Assembly: GCF_050948215.1 (NCBI RefSeq)
Contig: NC_135152.1
Span: 4,932,310 to 4,996,309 of the forward strand
Reading direction: 5' to 3'
DNA from: Halictus rubicundus
Taxonomy: Eukaryota > Arthropoda > Insecta > Hymenoptera > Halictidae
DNA length: 64,000 nucleotides
This document shows, in pieces, positions 46,793-58,140 of this stretch (positions are counted from its first letter, which is position 1; each line of letters starts with the position of its first letter). The notes below the pieces were generated by a model. It did no database searches and had not been told where the DNA came from. It saw nothing but the letters and a program-made list of their open reading frames with translations. The translations under genes and the position numbers were made by a program.

Positions 46793-47999
46793 CTTTGTCC
46801 GAACGGTCGACGGGCTTTATTGCGCAATTACCAGCGCAATTTTGGCCGCGATTTGCGCTGCTATACATCTGTCCACTTTTATGCTCGCCGATTGGCCGTG
46901 CTCGGCGACCATTACCGAATGGAGGCTTAACCCGTTGTTACCGGCAGCCACCGCCATTGTCTTCGAACGATACTCAGAGTTTTAAGACACCTTTCACGTC
47001 CCTGAAGGATGCGGACGTGTTTGTTTTTCTGCTGTTCCGATTATGGGAAAGTTTGTGGCCGAAGACGTTTGTATCGAAGATGGTGCGTTCGCTGGCGAAA
47101 GTAGGCTAAATATTGATGTACTGTGGCTTGGAAAGTGTTTCGAGTGCGTAAACAATGCTCGTTATTGAGGACAGAACTGTACAGAGCGGTCTGCTTGAGA
47201 TGATTTAGGTGGAATGGGTACTGGCGTGTCAAGAACGTTTTTCTTATCTTTTTGAAGGTCATCAAAATGATGACTTCAATCGAATGAAGACTTGACTGGG
47301 TCATAATTCTTTCATTATTTCAATTAAGATATATGAGTGAGATACAAATAGTAGAATTAAACAAGTACAACCGACGACTACAACTGTTTTAATAAATTCA
47401 AGCTATTTACGAACTTGTTTAACAGTGGTACCGAAATAACAAATTAAAGTAATCTGTTCGAAGAATATTTTGTGCACAAACACAGCTTGTGTGCTTAAAT
47501 ATGTTACTGAGAAATGTACTAACGATCCAATAGGGAAATTAGTAGCTGCATAAGCATAGTAAAAATAAATGCAATTAAAATTATAATTTAAAATATAAAA
47601 ATGAGTAAATACAATTTTACATTTTTTCTCGACGTGCTACAATTTATGTGACACGTCCAAAGAACATTTCTCGAGGTATCTCGATAAAAATTGTTTAGAA
47701 AAATTATAGGAGCATTTCGGAACGAGCCGTGCAACGAAGAGGAAGTCGGCTCATGAAGGAAGAAGTGGGAAGATTCGGAACGGAAATAATCCTCGGTATT
47801 TCCGTTACTTTTAAAGTTTCCGTCGACCATGGAAGATCGAGGAGTCACGTATTCTGGTGACGCAATGTGACACTTTTCACGGGGATAGATTGAAACCTGA
47901 CACGAATCCCACGAGACTCCGTTCGAACTCCGAAAAGATAAAACAGAGAAAATCCAGGCGCGGTTGGATCGACGTTCTCTGGTCTATCTAGAAGCTAGA

Positions 48000-48046
48000 A
48001 AGAGAGAGAGTGAGAGAGAGAGAGAGAGGAGGGGGGAGAGAGATGA
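48000..48046 (+). repeat. (GA)n with G-rich interruption
   Basis: GA repeats interrupted by GT and GGAGGGGGG. Confidence 0.93.
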
Positions 48047-48873
48047 ACAGAGTCTCGGGGAAAGGGGTAAAACCATCGGACAATATAGTGATCAACGAGA
48101 TAGTGGAGGAAGAGGGACAATGTGAAAGAGAATAGACCGACGATGTAACCCAATATGAACTTCACGAATAGCCTTTCTGGTGGGTCCGTCGTCGCAATTG
48201 GTCAAGAACACGCGACGTTCGAGCACTCTAAAGGGAGGACTCTAAAGGGCGAGAACCGAAGGAATGGCAGTACACTGCGGAGCGCTAGAAACAAGAATTC
48301 GATCCCTTTAGGGGAGATAAAATTTATTAAACTGGGCCAGAAACGCTAGCTGAAATATAAATTTATGATGAATAATCATTCCAAATTTTACTGATCGACA
48401 GAGCTTTCGAATCAGAATTTTATAGCAGTATAACAATATTTGATGTTCAGGAGCCTTCTCAAATTCGGCATAGTTAGTTTCAAGGAATTCCAAGCGCTCC
48501 AAGCACTCAAAAAATTGTATTGATAAACTGAGTCCTCAAAATTCAATTTTCATCTCGTTGTTAAGAATATTTGATATTCGGGAGCACTCGAAGAATTAAA
48601 ATATTCAACACACTTAAAGGCAGCGAGTATCAAAATCACACCCAATTCTGATTGCTATAGAAACCAAATTTTTGCAGTTGTCTATTCTCTAATAATTCTC
48701 CTAGTTCAACAGGGTGGTGTACATTCTCAAATTCCAAAATCCCAAGTGATCAGTAAACATTAAAACGCGTAATAACTTACGCCAGTACCCTAAAACTAAA
48801 CTCTCTGTTATGGGGTTCTAAAAATGCTGGAAACTAACGTATTTTTCTGAATTTATTCCAAACAAAAGACCTG

Positions 48874-49112
48874 TTAACACTTTGACCGCCAAACTAGAAA
48901 GCTCAAAAATTCCATCAAATAAAGTGTTATTTAATGAAATAAAAATTGATAACAATTAAATGCGTATGATACCGAGTAGTCCTCCTTTCTCGCATTTTAC
49001 AGTTCCTAATCAAACTTGGTACAACGAATCTGTTCACGTAAAAATTCCTTTTAAAACCTAGACAAATAATTCCGTCACCCACGTATGGGTGACATGGCAG
49101 TGAACGTGTTAA
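48874..49112. mobile_element. piggyBac-like miniature element flanked by TTAA
   Basis: TTAA at 48874-48877 and TTAA at 49109-49112 flank 231 bp with inverted ends CACTTTGACCGCCA and CACGTTCACTGCCA (three mismatches in 14). A perfect subterminal hairpin GTCACCCA-CGTA-TGGGTGAC lies at 49074-49093. TTAA duplication is the signature of piggyBac-family insertion, and TTAACACGTT..ACTGCC ends are familiar to me from insect miniature elements. There is no transposase inside. The left end is more decayed than the right. Confidence 0.62.
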
Positions 49113-49251
49113 CAATGTCACTGAACAATTTCTCCCTCGCTGTTCTCACGCAACAAGTGAAAAACAAAATCCAACAGTCCAATCAAATATTCAATTACCC
49201 TGTAATGCACGTCCAAAAATCGCCCTCCCCTTCCGCTCATTAGAGCAACCA

Positions 49252-49262
49252 CCCCCCCCCCC
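49252..49262 (+). repeat. Poly(C), 11 bases
   Basis: C homopolymer at the left edge of a GC-rich block. Confidence 0.9.
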
Positions 49263-49421
49263 AAAGGCGGCGTACGGTCGCTCGAAGTCAAAGGAAAGAG
49301 CAATAAAACGAGGAACAGACTTCGCAGCAAGAATCGAAGAAGGAGAAAGAAGAGTGTGTATCCACGGGGTTAGGCCACGGCCAGTCAGGCAGCAGCGGTG
49401 TTTCTGTTCGAAGGGGGCGAG

Positions 49422-49479
49422 CCTGTCTGAGGCAGGCCAGGCAGGCTAGCCTGCTAGCAGGCAGACGCAGGCAGACAGG
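49422..49479. repeat. Nested palindrome / hairpin
   Basis: CCTGTCTG (49422-49429) pairs with CAGACAGG (49472-49479). Between them lie the perfect 14-bp palindrome GCAGGCTAGCCTGC (49441-49454) and several GCAGGC/GCCTGC blocks, so strong folds are possible on either strand. Confidence 0.85.
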
Positions 49480-49980
49480 TTTGCACAGATGCGCGGCGGC
49501 CATCATGAATGCCTGTAAAATATGTATTCTCGTGCGGCCCGGTTGGTAAGAGTAGCCGTGGAAGGGGGTCTGCGAGCAGCGGAGTAGCAGCAGAGCAACA
49601 GAGCAGAGCGGAGCAGCAGCACCGCCGGCACGACCAGCAACCAGCAGCAGCAGATGAGAAAGAGGATGAGAGCGAGAGGGTCCGAGAAGAGAAGGGGGGG
49701 AAAAACCATAGGAAAAGAGAACCGGGGGTGGGACGACCAGCGCATCCACCGTCGGATCATGGTCCAGGGACGATGGGGGGCGGCTAGAGGGACACCTGGA
49801 GGGGCTAGTTCGTGGGACAAGGACCAGTTTCGAACCCGTGGGACAGACAGAGAGCACGGAGACCGGGGCGGCGTGCATTGCAGTTTCATTTCACGGGGAA
49901 ATAGGGGCAAAAAAAAGGCGACAGGAGATATCGAGGGTACGCTATGCTGAATAGAGATGACTGGCCGTGTTATAACGCTT

Positions 49981-50024
49981 CCCCCCCCCCCTTATGTGAG
50001 GCAATACACGCGCGACCCCCCCCC
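49981..50024 (+). repeat. Two poly(C) runs (11 and 9 bases)
   Basis: C runs at 49981-49991 and 50016-50024, with 24 bp between them. Confidence 0.9.
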
Positions 50025-50249
50025 TTAGAGCCTCCGCGCGACGGTAGAGAGCAGAAACTGTGTTTCCAGCGCCGGAACGCCGACGATTCGACACGGTCCG
50101 CTAACTGGACGCGGAAACACGGTTTTCCACGCGACGTTTCACTTACGCTCTTGAATCGACGGGGATTTTTTGTGGTATTTGAAGAAGACCTACAGTGGAA
50201 GGGATTGTTCGGTTGGTGATGATGAATACTGATGCAGCCCTTTTTGGTG

Positions 50250-50258
50250 GCGCCATCT
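50250..50258 (-). promoter_or_regulatory. CTCF-like core (minus strand AGATGGCGC)
   Basis: The plus strand reads GGTGGCGCCATCTGAGA; the minus strand gives AGATGGCGCC, matching the insect CTCF core. Confidence 0.28.
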
Positions 50259-50893
50259 GAGACGAGACAGAGAAATACAGCTTGCAAGGCCCCGATGGGT
50301 TTTTGGGGACTTTGATCAATAATATCCGATCACTAGACTGTGGATATTCTTCGAAACTACAGAATAATCGTCCGTGTTTAGCGTCCTAAAATAGAACATT
50401 TAAAACCAGTAATTTAAACTAAGTAATTCTAAAATCAATTTCAAAAATCACAGTACCAAATGTATCACTTCAAGACTCCTCTATCATTCATATTCAATTG
50501 TTTATGAAAGTTTTAATTTCGGGAAATCTCAAATACCAATTCTCCAAAAATCTTGCAGCTTAAAACTAAACCCACAAAAGAACCTCACCCCCCATGCTTC
50601 TCCAATCGACCTATTAGTAACACATTCTGTGAGAAATTCCAAGCGGATCCCCGCAGAAGTTTCTCGATAGAGCAGTTTGCTGGCGAACTTTGCTCTGCTC
50701 TCAACAAAACCATGAAACCTCGAACTTCTGGACATAGGAGTCGAATGTTCCCCGGGTCGAAGATCTTGTTCTCAGACGCGAAAGATGCCAGCGTGCCGTT
50801 CACGTCGACAGTAAGCCGTCGTCGCGTTAGTTTTGCGCTTGTCCGACGCAAGCCGGTTGGATTTCATCTCGCGGTCTCGGTTGCGAGACGCGA

Positions 50894-50910
50894 GCGCGCG
50901 CGCGCGCGCG
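50894..50910. repeat. (GC)8 alternating run
   Basis: Seventeen bases of alternating GC, prone to Z-DNA. It is the second such run in the window. Confidence 0.95.
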
Positions 50911-52479
50911 GCTCGAAGACAAGCGAGAGAGGTTTCGTCGCGTCAATTTCCTGGCCAGACGTGCCGGGGGCCGAGAGAAACGATCGTCTCATTGCTCATA
51001 ATGGCCTCGGGGAACGTATGTAGCCGTAATGGCGAGCTTACGGTCATCGGAACTAGGCGGCGCGGCGCGGTCGCCATCATCCGATGAACCATAAGCGAAG
51101 ACGAAGACGAGCACGACGGAAGACGAGGACGGTCTTCGTAGACGATGCTTCTCATCTCGTCTGTCTCTCTCGTCCCCCGAATCGAAGCGAGACCGCCTGG
51201 CAATTTTAACCTTGACAAGTCGCGCGAAGGGGGATTATTGAGGTCATAAGAGTGGATCTTCGTCTGCTACAAATTGTTCCACTTCCAGCTCGGCAGACAC
51301 CGAGGGTCCTCTCGGTACGAGCGAACGTTTCCCCGGCTGAATGGAGCCGCGCGCTGTCTCCTGCGCGAGGAATTGCGCCTGTTACCGGATCATAAGCTCG
51401 CGCAGATACATATTTCCATCGAATGTGAACGCCTCGCTCGGGCTCTGCCTCCAGGAAGTCGACTGTGGATGACTTTCTCGATGGAATTTCGGTAATTGTA
51501 ATTGGGTGGTGGGAAAATGCGTTTTAGACTCTTCGTGGCGCTGCAGTTGAAGGTATTTGTGAATTGGGTACTTTGACATTCGTTTTTGGAAGCGTCTGCG
51601 TATGCTATTTCATTTGATTTGCAATTTAGGAATTATAATACAGTTGGAGAAAAATTGGCTGCTTTTGTCTACCTGCGAACAGGGGGTGGGTGAATTTTCA
51701 TAAATATGAAGGGAAGAATGTGGTCAATCATTTAAAATTGATGTACGATGCTGAAGAGCGTTTTAAGAGCCACAAAGTGACACGTCACGCAGTGAAACCC
51801 AATGGTTTTATTCATTTCTAAAATGAGTAAGACAGTGGCTCCGGAAATCTGATACAAATGAAATGAACCAGCCCCTAAGATTATTGTGCACTTGCAAAGA
51901 GTAACATTTTAATATTTAAGATCTTTAACTTTAAGTTGCTCTATGATTTTCCACATAAATCCGCAGTCTTCTCGTGCCAGCCCGATAATAATAAAATAAA
52001 TAACACGCGAGGGAATCCCAAGAATGTCGAGGAAACTGAGGAGCCTGAAAGCGAAGGAAACTGAATAACAAAATGGAAAGGATGAAGTAGACCGAGCCAC
52101 AATAAAAGGAGAAGCCCCGACATCCTCCCGCGAGAGGACGCCCGGAAAAGAATCGCTGACACGCAGCATCCTAGCGCCATTAGGGTGGTGCCCACGGTAG
52201 AGAACTCGGAATCGTTGCTTTCTGAATTGTTCGGAAGGGCGAGTCGTATAGAAGAACACGAAGATCATGCACAGCGGCGCCGACTTCGCCGAAGAAAATA
52301 TAGTTTCAATTATGCTCGTAAAAGTTTATTATCGGCCATTACCATTTACGGCGTATTAAATCGTGTCGGCGGCGGTGTCCGTTTATGGTGTTGCGGTTCG
52401 GTAACAGAAACGGGAAGCGATGAACGCGTACCGGGCCGCGATACATTTTTATTTCCGGACACGCGCTCACGAAAGAGCA

Positions 52480-52480
<1 letters not shown>

Positions 52481-52510
<30 letters not shown>

Positions 52511-52511
52511 G
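52481..52511 (+). repeat. Microsatellite (GA)n
   Basis: About 31 bases of GA with one GG interruption. Confidence 0.95.
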
Positions 52512-52758
52512 CATGAGGGATGGTTATAGGGAGCGAGCGCGTAATCGCGCGTTTCCTGATTTACCTCGATCGTAATGGCATTTACCCGGGCCGATCGAGC
52601 CCCGGCGACCCCTTTATTTATTTTATTTTATTGTTCTACGCGCCACGTTGTCCTCGGAATTTACATTTACGAGTCGACCGACGTCCATTGCGCTCAATTG
52701 TCTCCCGCGTGCGGCCTGATCTAGCAAATGGCTCGCCGGGCTTAGGGGAACATGGCAA

Positions 52759-52772
52759 CCCCCCCCCCCCCC
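52759..52772 (+). repeat. Poly(C), 14 bases
   Basis: C homopolymer; the length may vary. Confidence 0.9.
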
Positions 52773-54515
52773 GGTGCCATTTTCTGCTTTTTGCAAATGG
52801 GACGCCCGGATAAGCGGTTATGATAGCCTGTAGATAAAAAGGTTCGAGGAGATACGCTGTACTCGAAAATTTTGACACTGGAAATGTACCCAGAAATTAG
52901 GTAGGATCCTAAATGCAGAGATCAAAATGGCCGTTTATATCCGTCGGCATCGAACTTCCGAAACAAATTAGATTAGATGTTAGTTCATTGAAAAAGCTTC
53001 TATAACAATAGATCGTTTAGCTGTGAACCGTCTACGTAAATATTACAAACAAATAATACATTTGGGATATCTAAAAAATTCTACAAGTCATATGATGAAG
53101 AAATTGTAAATATAATTATCCTAGTATTTCCTGATATTGCACTTATTATTGGACCGCAAATATGCAGCAAATGGCTGGTCAAAAGGAATTGGAGAACGCG
53201 CTGTCACCGATTTTCCTGAAACTGCAATTCCGCATAAGTTGCAACATGAATAAGAAATAATTCCAGCCAAGGAAAAATTAAAGAAACAATTATCGCAGTT
53301 TCTCTTGCGCATAAATTATCGTACCATTTCCTGAAATCGCAGCATTTACGTATAACAGTATAAATAAAAAGCAAATCAGGAAATATTCTGGTATCTTCTC
53401 GAATCTGGTTTTTCTCGCAGTAGCGGTAGCAATTTTCAACAGTACAAACGAGCCTTCATTTATCGTTTAACGATCAAAATTGTCAACGTGCAGATTCTCG
53501 GTTGCCCTTACTATTCAATTTCATCTCCGAAGTAAATTGTACGCGTTTCGTATCGATGAAATAAATTTATAGCCGAAGGCTGAAAATGTGGTAATCTTAA
53601 ACCTGAAACCAGGTAGCTTAATCTCCTTCAGCATCGTATAATCTAACCAATCAAGGACTATTTCTTCTTCTTCTTCGTTTGGGCAAGGGTGGAGCGATCC
53701 TCTGCCACCACAATGTAACTGTTCCGGTGGATCTAAATAACCATTCACGTCCGAGCATTTCTTAATTCTTCTGCAGTCGATTTCACCGCGACAAAACAAA
53801 GCCCGGGACTGCTTAGCAGCAGCCTAATGACACCGGAGGGCTCCTGCTCCGCACCTTGATGAAGCGGGACCACCCATGGTGGCAGCTTTATTCTCTTAAT
53901 TAATGAATTATTATCGCGTGCACGGTGGCTTCTAACGGTTCACGTTGCTGTACGGTAGCAATGCTTAATGGTCGAATGAACGAATGATAATGTTCAGGTT
54001 TTTGTTTGTGGCACACTGAACGTTGCCACAAGAATTCCTACCTGTTAAAAATTAATTGAGAAATTGTGTAATTTCCGTTCAATTAAATCAATCCTCGCTA
54101 TGACATTGGGTGTAGCACAACGAATTAAAAAATGTAGGAGGGATCCTTTAATACTTTATCTGCTAAAAGGATAAAGATAATAATGTTATACTTTAATAAT
54201 AATACAATATTAATATATTAACATTATAATTTCAAGGTTGCTGGTTTTTACTAACGACTTATTTTGTTGTAGATTTTTAGATCTATACAAAGATCTGTGT
54301 ATATCGATCTGTATTTCAAACATCTATTTTACCTGCAACCACGTGTTCAGAAAAATTCTGATTGCGCTATAATGGAGTCAGCGTCGTCTGGCTTCGATTA
54401 AAGCAGGAAAACGCAATGAATTCTAGAATTTGGCCAAACAATTGCGTTAAGGTGAGGGTGAGGTTGAGGCAAAAGATAATAAGATTTGAAAAAATGTAGT
54501 TGTCAGCAGCAGCCA

Positions 54516-54531
54516 CCCCCCCCCCCCCCCC
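54516..54531 (+). repeat. Poly(C), 16 bases, longest in window
   Basis: C homopolymer directly after CAGCAGCAGCCA. Confidence 0.9.
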
Positions 54532-54769
54532 AAACCAAAGGTAAACGGAGCAAACGAGAGAGGCGGAGGCGGTAGGATCGCGGCGACATTTAGCGCTGCA
54601 ACGATAACGGTTATTTCGGTGCATCGATAACGTGGAATACGATATGTAGCAATGTCCCGGCCGTGTCAGCCGAGCGTACAAGCAGTTCCCTTTAATTAGC
54701 CGTCGTGCGAGCGCCGCGGGCCGGGGCGGACGATATATTTATGCGTTGCCTTAGACATCGGCTAACGAA

Positions 54770-55830
54770 AAAAGGGGGAAAAAGAAGCTGCAGCCGAACG
54801 AACACGAGGAGAAGAGACAGGCCTCGGTTCCAACAAGAAGAGGATGGAGCAGCAGGAGCTGCCCGAGGTAGAAGAGGATAGAGAAGGCCACCGTGTAAAG
54901 TAGAGGAGGATAAGGGACGCCTACATCCAGTGAGAAAGAGGACGGAGCCTACCATGCGAAGGGGAAGAAGAAGAAAATGGAGAACGCGGGGCCTCCGAGT
55001 GAAAAAGAAGAGGACTTCGTTTTAAGAAGAACAAGATAAAGCAGCTGACCGAAGAAGAACATGCGAGCTCCGACGTGAAAAAAAGAGGATAGAGAAATCT
55101 CTGTTCGAAGTAGGACGAGATAAAGAAGCCGCAATTCGACCGAAGTAGAAAAGGATGTAGAAGCAACCATGCAAGAAGAACGAAAACGAAGAGAGTGCAG
55201 AAGGCTCCGTTTGAAGATGGAGAGGATAACGTAGGCCTTCAGTGAAGAGAAGAGAACGGTGTGAAAGAAACAAGGTGCGGAAATTTCTGTGCAAAAAAGT
55301 GAAGAAGAAAACAAGAAGAAGAAGATGCGAGCATGAAGTAGCCTTCAAACCATTCCAGCAAAGCAGAAGACTATAAGAAACGTCCAAGCACAGAAGAAGG
55401 AGTAGAAGAAGAGGAGGGATGAAGTTTCCGAAAAACAGAAAATAGGAAAGTCTCTGAGTAGAAAGCAGAAGAAGAAGAAAGAAGTCCGCCAAGTAAGCCG
55501 AAGAAGAAGAACAGCATGGAGAATCTTCCAAAGCAAAAAGAAGAGACCGTGGGCACCTCGAAGCAAAACAGAAGAACATGGAGAATCTTCGAAAGCAAAA
55601 AGAAGAGACCGTGGGCCTGCTCCAAGTAAAGAAGAAGAAGACGAAGAAGAACATGGAGAGTATTCCGAAGCAAAAAGAAGATACCGCAGTCTCCACGAAG
55701 CAAAGAAGAAGAAGCGAAACAGCCATCCATGTAAAGAAGAGGCCGAAGAGAAAGAAGAAGAGGAAGGTTGCCGCGCATCGAAGAGGGGAAAGAAAAGAAA
55801 AAGAGGAGAGTAGCCAAGCACGGTGGTGGG
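54770..55830 (+). repeat. 1.1-kb polypurine degenerate minisatellite
   Basis: The plus strand is overwhelmingly A and G (GAAGAAGA, GAGGA). It is built from degenerate units of roughly 30-40 bp of the form GAGGATAGAGAA.GC..C..TG.GAAGTAGA. A local higher-order repeat is clear at 55515-55554, 55577-55616 and 55652-55690, which share CATGGAGA.T.TTC and AAGCAAAAAGAAGA. The minus-strand frame of 306 codons across 55022-55942 (Phe/Leu/Ser-rich) is a by-product. Long polypurine DNA can form triplexes. No gene is evident. Confidence 0.8.
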
Positions 55831-55859
55831 AGGTAGCCAAGTCGCAAGGAGCGCGAACC

Positions 55860-57819
55860 AAGCGGAGCGGGCGGGTCGAAGCGGGTTTTCTGCTCCGAGG
55901 AGCGGAGCCGAGCCGTGAGAGGCCGGAGCGGGCGCGCACCACCGACTACTCCCGGCGTGTAACACGTTCCACGAGTTTACAGCTTCTACAGGGTAATGCT
56001 GGCGTCACCGCAATAATATTTATGACCGGCCGCGAGATTATAATATCTTATTTCGCGTGACGCTCCGGACGTATCCGGTTCTACGGGGCCGCGGCGAGCG
56101 CATGCGTGGGCCACGGGCCGAGACGCGCGCGAAATATTCGCGAAATTTACTCTACATTTTATATCCCTCGCCGCCTCGCGAGCCCAACGCGCACGCACAC
56201 GTTCGCGCGCACATACCAACAACAACCGGCTAAGAGTCGAAGACGCCGAGAGACGCTATCTTCCTTATTGCTCGCGATATCGCGGATTCGTCCCTGAAAA
56301 TCGTAGACTCGAGACACCGGGGACTCAGGGAGGTGACTCGCCTCTTTCTCGCGAAGGCAGAGGAGGATTCTGCGCGTACCCGCGCGCATACCAGCGCAAA
56401 GACAAGCGCGTTATTTACGACCGGCGTGAATCACGGCTGCGTTTAGATAAGCGCTAATGCACCACTCTCACCGGGGATTGTTTTTCCCGGCGATCCTCCT
56501 TTTTCGCCATCGCGGCCCCGCAGCCGGTAGTTCCGGTTCTAGACGACAATTTTTAAACCGCCACCGGTGACCGGGTCGATCTGACCCGAAGAGTCACCTT
56601 TGCTCACCGAACCGTGTACACGTTAACACGTACACATTAGTGCTTTTCGGAATTTTTACCAAGTTCCAGATTTTTTATTTTACAATTATTGTTACGATGC
56701 AAATATTGTTATAATTACCATACGAACTGTACAAAGTCCAAATAAATTGCATCTTGTCGTTTCATTTCATTTAAATGCATTTAAATCCGCACGCATCAAT
56801 TTATTTCACACACGTTTGAACCTGCTTCTTCAGAATCAACGTTAGTCATTTTATCGAGTCTAATACCTAATCGTTTGAATTGGCTGTCGGAAAATTGTAA
56901 CTCAGACGAAACATTTGTAACACAAGATTGGAACGAGCCTTCCGAGGTTCAAAGAAGAATTCCACGCCTCTTGTACCTCGCATCATACAATGTTGAGCAT
57001 GAATACTTAGACCTATCTCAACACCGCCACTTCAAACGTTCAATGTGCCTTGTAAAGACAAGCCGTAAAACAACTAATCGACGAAAACACCGTATCTATT
57101 AATTACCCAAACGAACCCGCCGAGCTTTAAAATCGTACAACTCAGCATTCCAGCAATAATGCCACTGAGAGCCGGTCTTCCATGCAACCACTTTGCTAAT
57201 CAGAATCTAATTGACAATCCTGCTCGGCGAGCACTCACCGAGGCTCGATAATTTAAACATTCGGCTGGGTCCCGCAAATAAATATTTCCAGTAGCGTGTC
57301 TCCTTACGCCCCATAAAATAACCCGTAGAGAGATCTCCGGTCTCCATTTCCCGGATCCCTCAAGAGTCATAACGTTCCAGTCTCTCCGCGGAACGGAATC
57401 GCGTTAGAACGGGAAGGATTTACGGCGTAAACGGCCGGGGAATTACGCGAGGAGTGTAACGCATGCTATGCACGTCCCATTATCGCCGAGTTTCCGCGAC
57501 GACGACGGTGGGAGTGTGTCAAACAATCCGACCCTATCACGAGGGGCTCCGAGAGGTTGGAGGTTCCGCAGACGCCGGGGCTTTTCGTTATTTTTATGCG
57601 AACGGTCGAGGACATCCTTTAATGCTCCGGCCTATTCCCCGCGTCTATCCGCCGTGTTATTTCCCCCGTACTGACTGTCCGCTGAAAGGGCATGATCTTC
57701 ACCCTTTGCGTCCTTGTCCCTTCCCCTGAAGGGAAGACTGCTTTCGTTCTCTCTTCCGCTCTTTCTGTGCTGGCTCCTTTCTCTAGGTTCTACTTCCTTC
57801 GAGGAACTGTTGGTCTGGG
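55860..57819. other. CpG-rich then AT-rich DNA, no supported gene
   Basis: 55.85-56.6 kb is CpG-rich (ACGCGCGCGAAATATTCGCGAAAT and similar); 56.6-57.2 kb is AT-rich; 57.3-57.8 kb is CpG-richer. Frames are chance-sized. Confidence 0.5.
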
Positions 57820-58140
57820 TTAGGTCTCTTCTAGGTCTCTTCTACATCTTCAGTCTTTTCTAGGCCTATTCTAGGTCTCTTCTAGGCCTATTCTAGGTAT
57901 CTTCTAGGTCTATTTTAGGTCTATTCTAGGCCTCTTCTAGATCTCCTTTTCTAGGTCTCTTCCAGGTCTCTTCTACGTTTCTTGTAAGTCTCATCTAGGT
58001 CTCCCTATTCTAGGTTTGTTCTAGTCCTATTCTAGGTCTCTTCTAGTCCTATTCTAGGTTTCTTCTAGGCCTATTCTAGGTCTCTTCTAGGTCTATTCTA
58101 AGTCTCTTCTAGGCATCTCTCAGACCTCTTCCAGGTCCCT
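57820..58140 (+). repeat. 11-bp minisatellite (TCTAGGTCTCT / TCTAGGCCTAT), about 29 units
   Basis: Units of 11 bp are arranged head to tail with frequent alternation of a TCT-ending and a TAT-ending form, giving a 22-bp higher-order period in places. A few units are stretched to 13-15 bp. Conserved core TCTAGG. The repeat reads into the pyrimidine-rich block that continues to 58.6 kb. Confidence 0.92.

Larger units (their letters stand above)
46517..48873. other. No supported gene
   Basis: GC-richer at 46.5-47.1 kb, AT-rich after. It contains the small (CT)n at 46769-46792 and an old duplication of AATATTTGAT.TTC.GGAGC (48435 and 48566). Confidence 0.5.
49113..51600. other. GC-rich, promoter- or leader-like block; no gene recognised
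   Basis: This contains a nested palindrome, CAGCAG-rich purine sequence (49.57-49.7 kb), poly(C) tracts and a CG run. ATG 49505 opens a 14-codon frame ending beside GTTG/GTAAGAG, a donor-like site. The 196-codon minus-strand frame at 49288-49878 and other overlapping frames lack recognisable domains. The texture resembles the 5' region of an insect gene, but I cannot place a start site. Confidence 0.4.
51600..54515. other. No supported gene
   Basis: AT-rich apart from 52.1-52.8 kb. Three loosely similar TTTCCTGA(A)AT/AC.GCA phrases occur at about 53127, 53212 and 53327. A TTC triplet run lies at about 53664-53676. No recognisable protein. Confidence 0.5.

Noticed and set aside
49288..49878. 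196-codon minus-strand protein
   Set aside because: GC-rich chance frame with overlapping frames on the other strand and no recognisable domain.
55022..55942. 306-codon minus-strand membrane protein
   Set aside because: The Phe/Leu/Ser richness is simply TTC/CTT triplets from the polypurine repeat; unit lengths do not keep one frame.
57320..57340. miR-100-like AACCCGTAGA
   Set aside because: Only the first ten bases agree with the known microRNA; the rest differs and no hairpin partner is visible.
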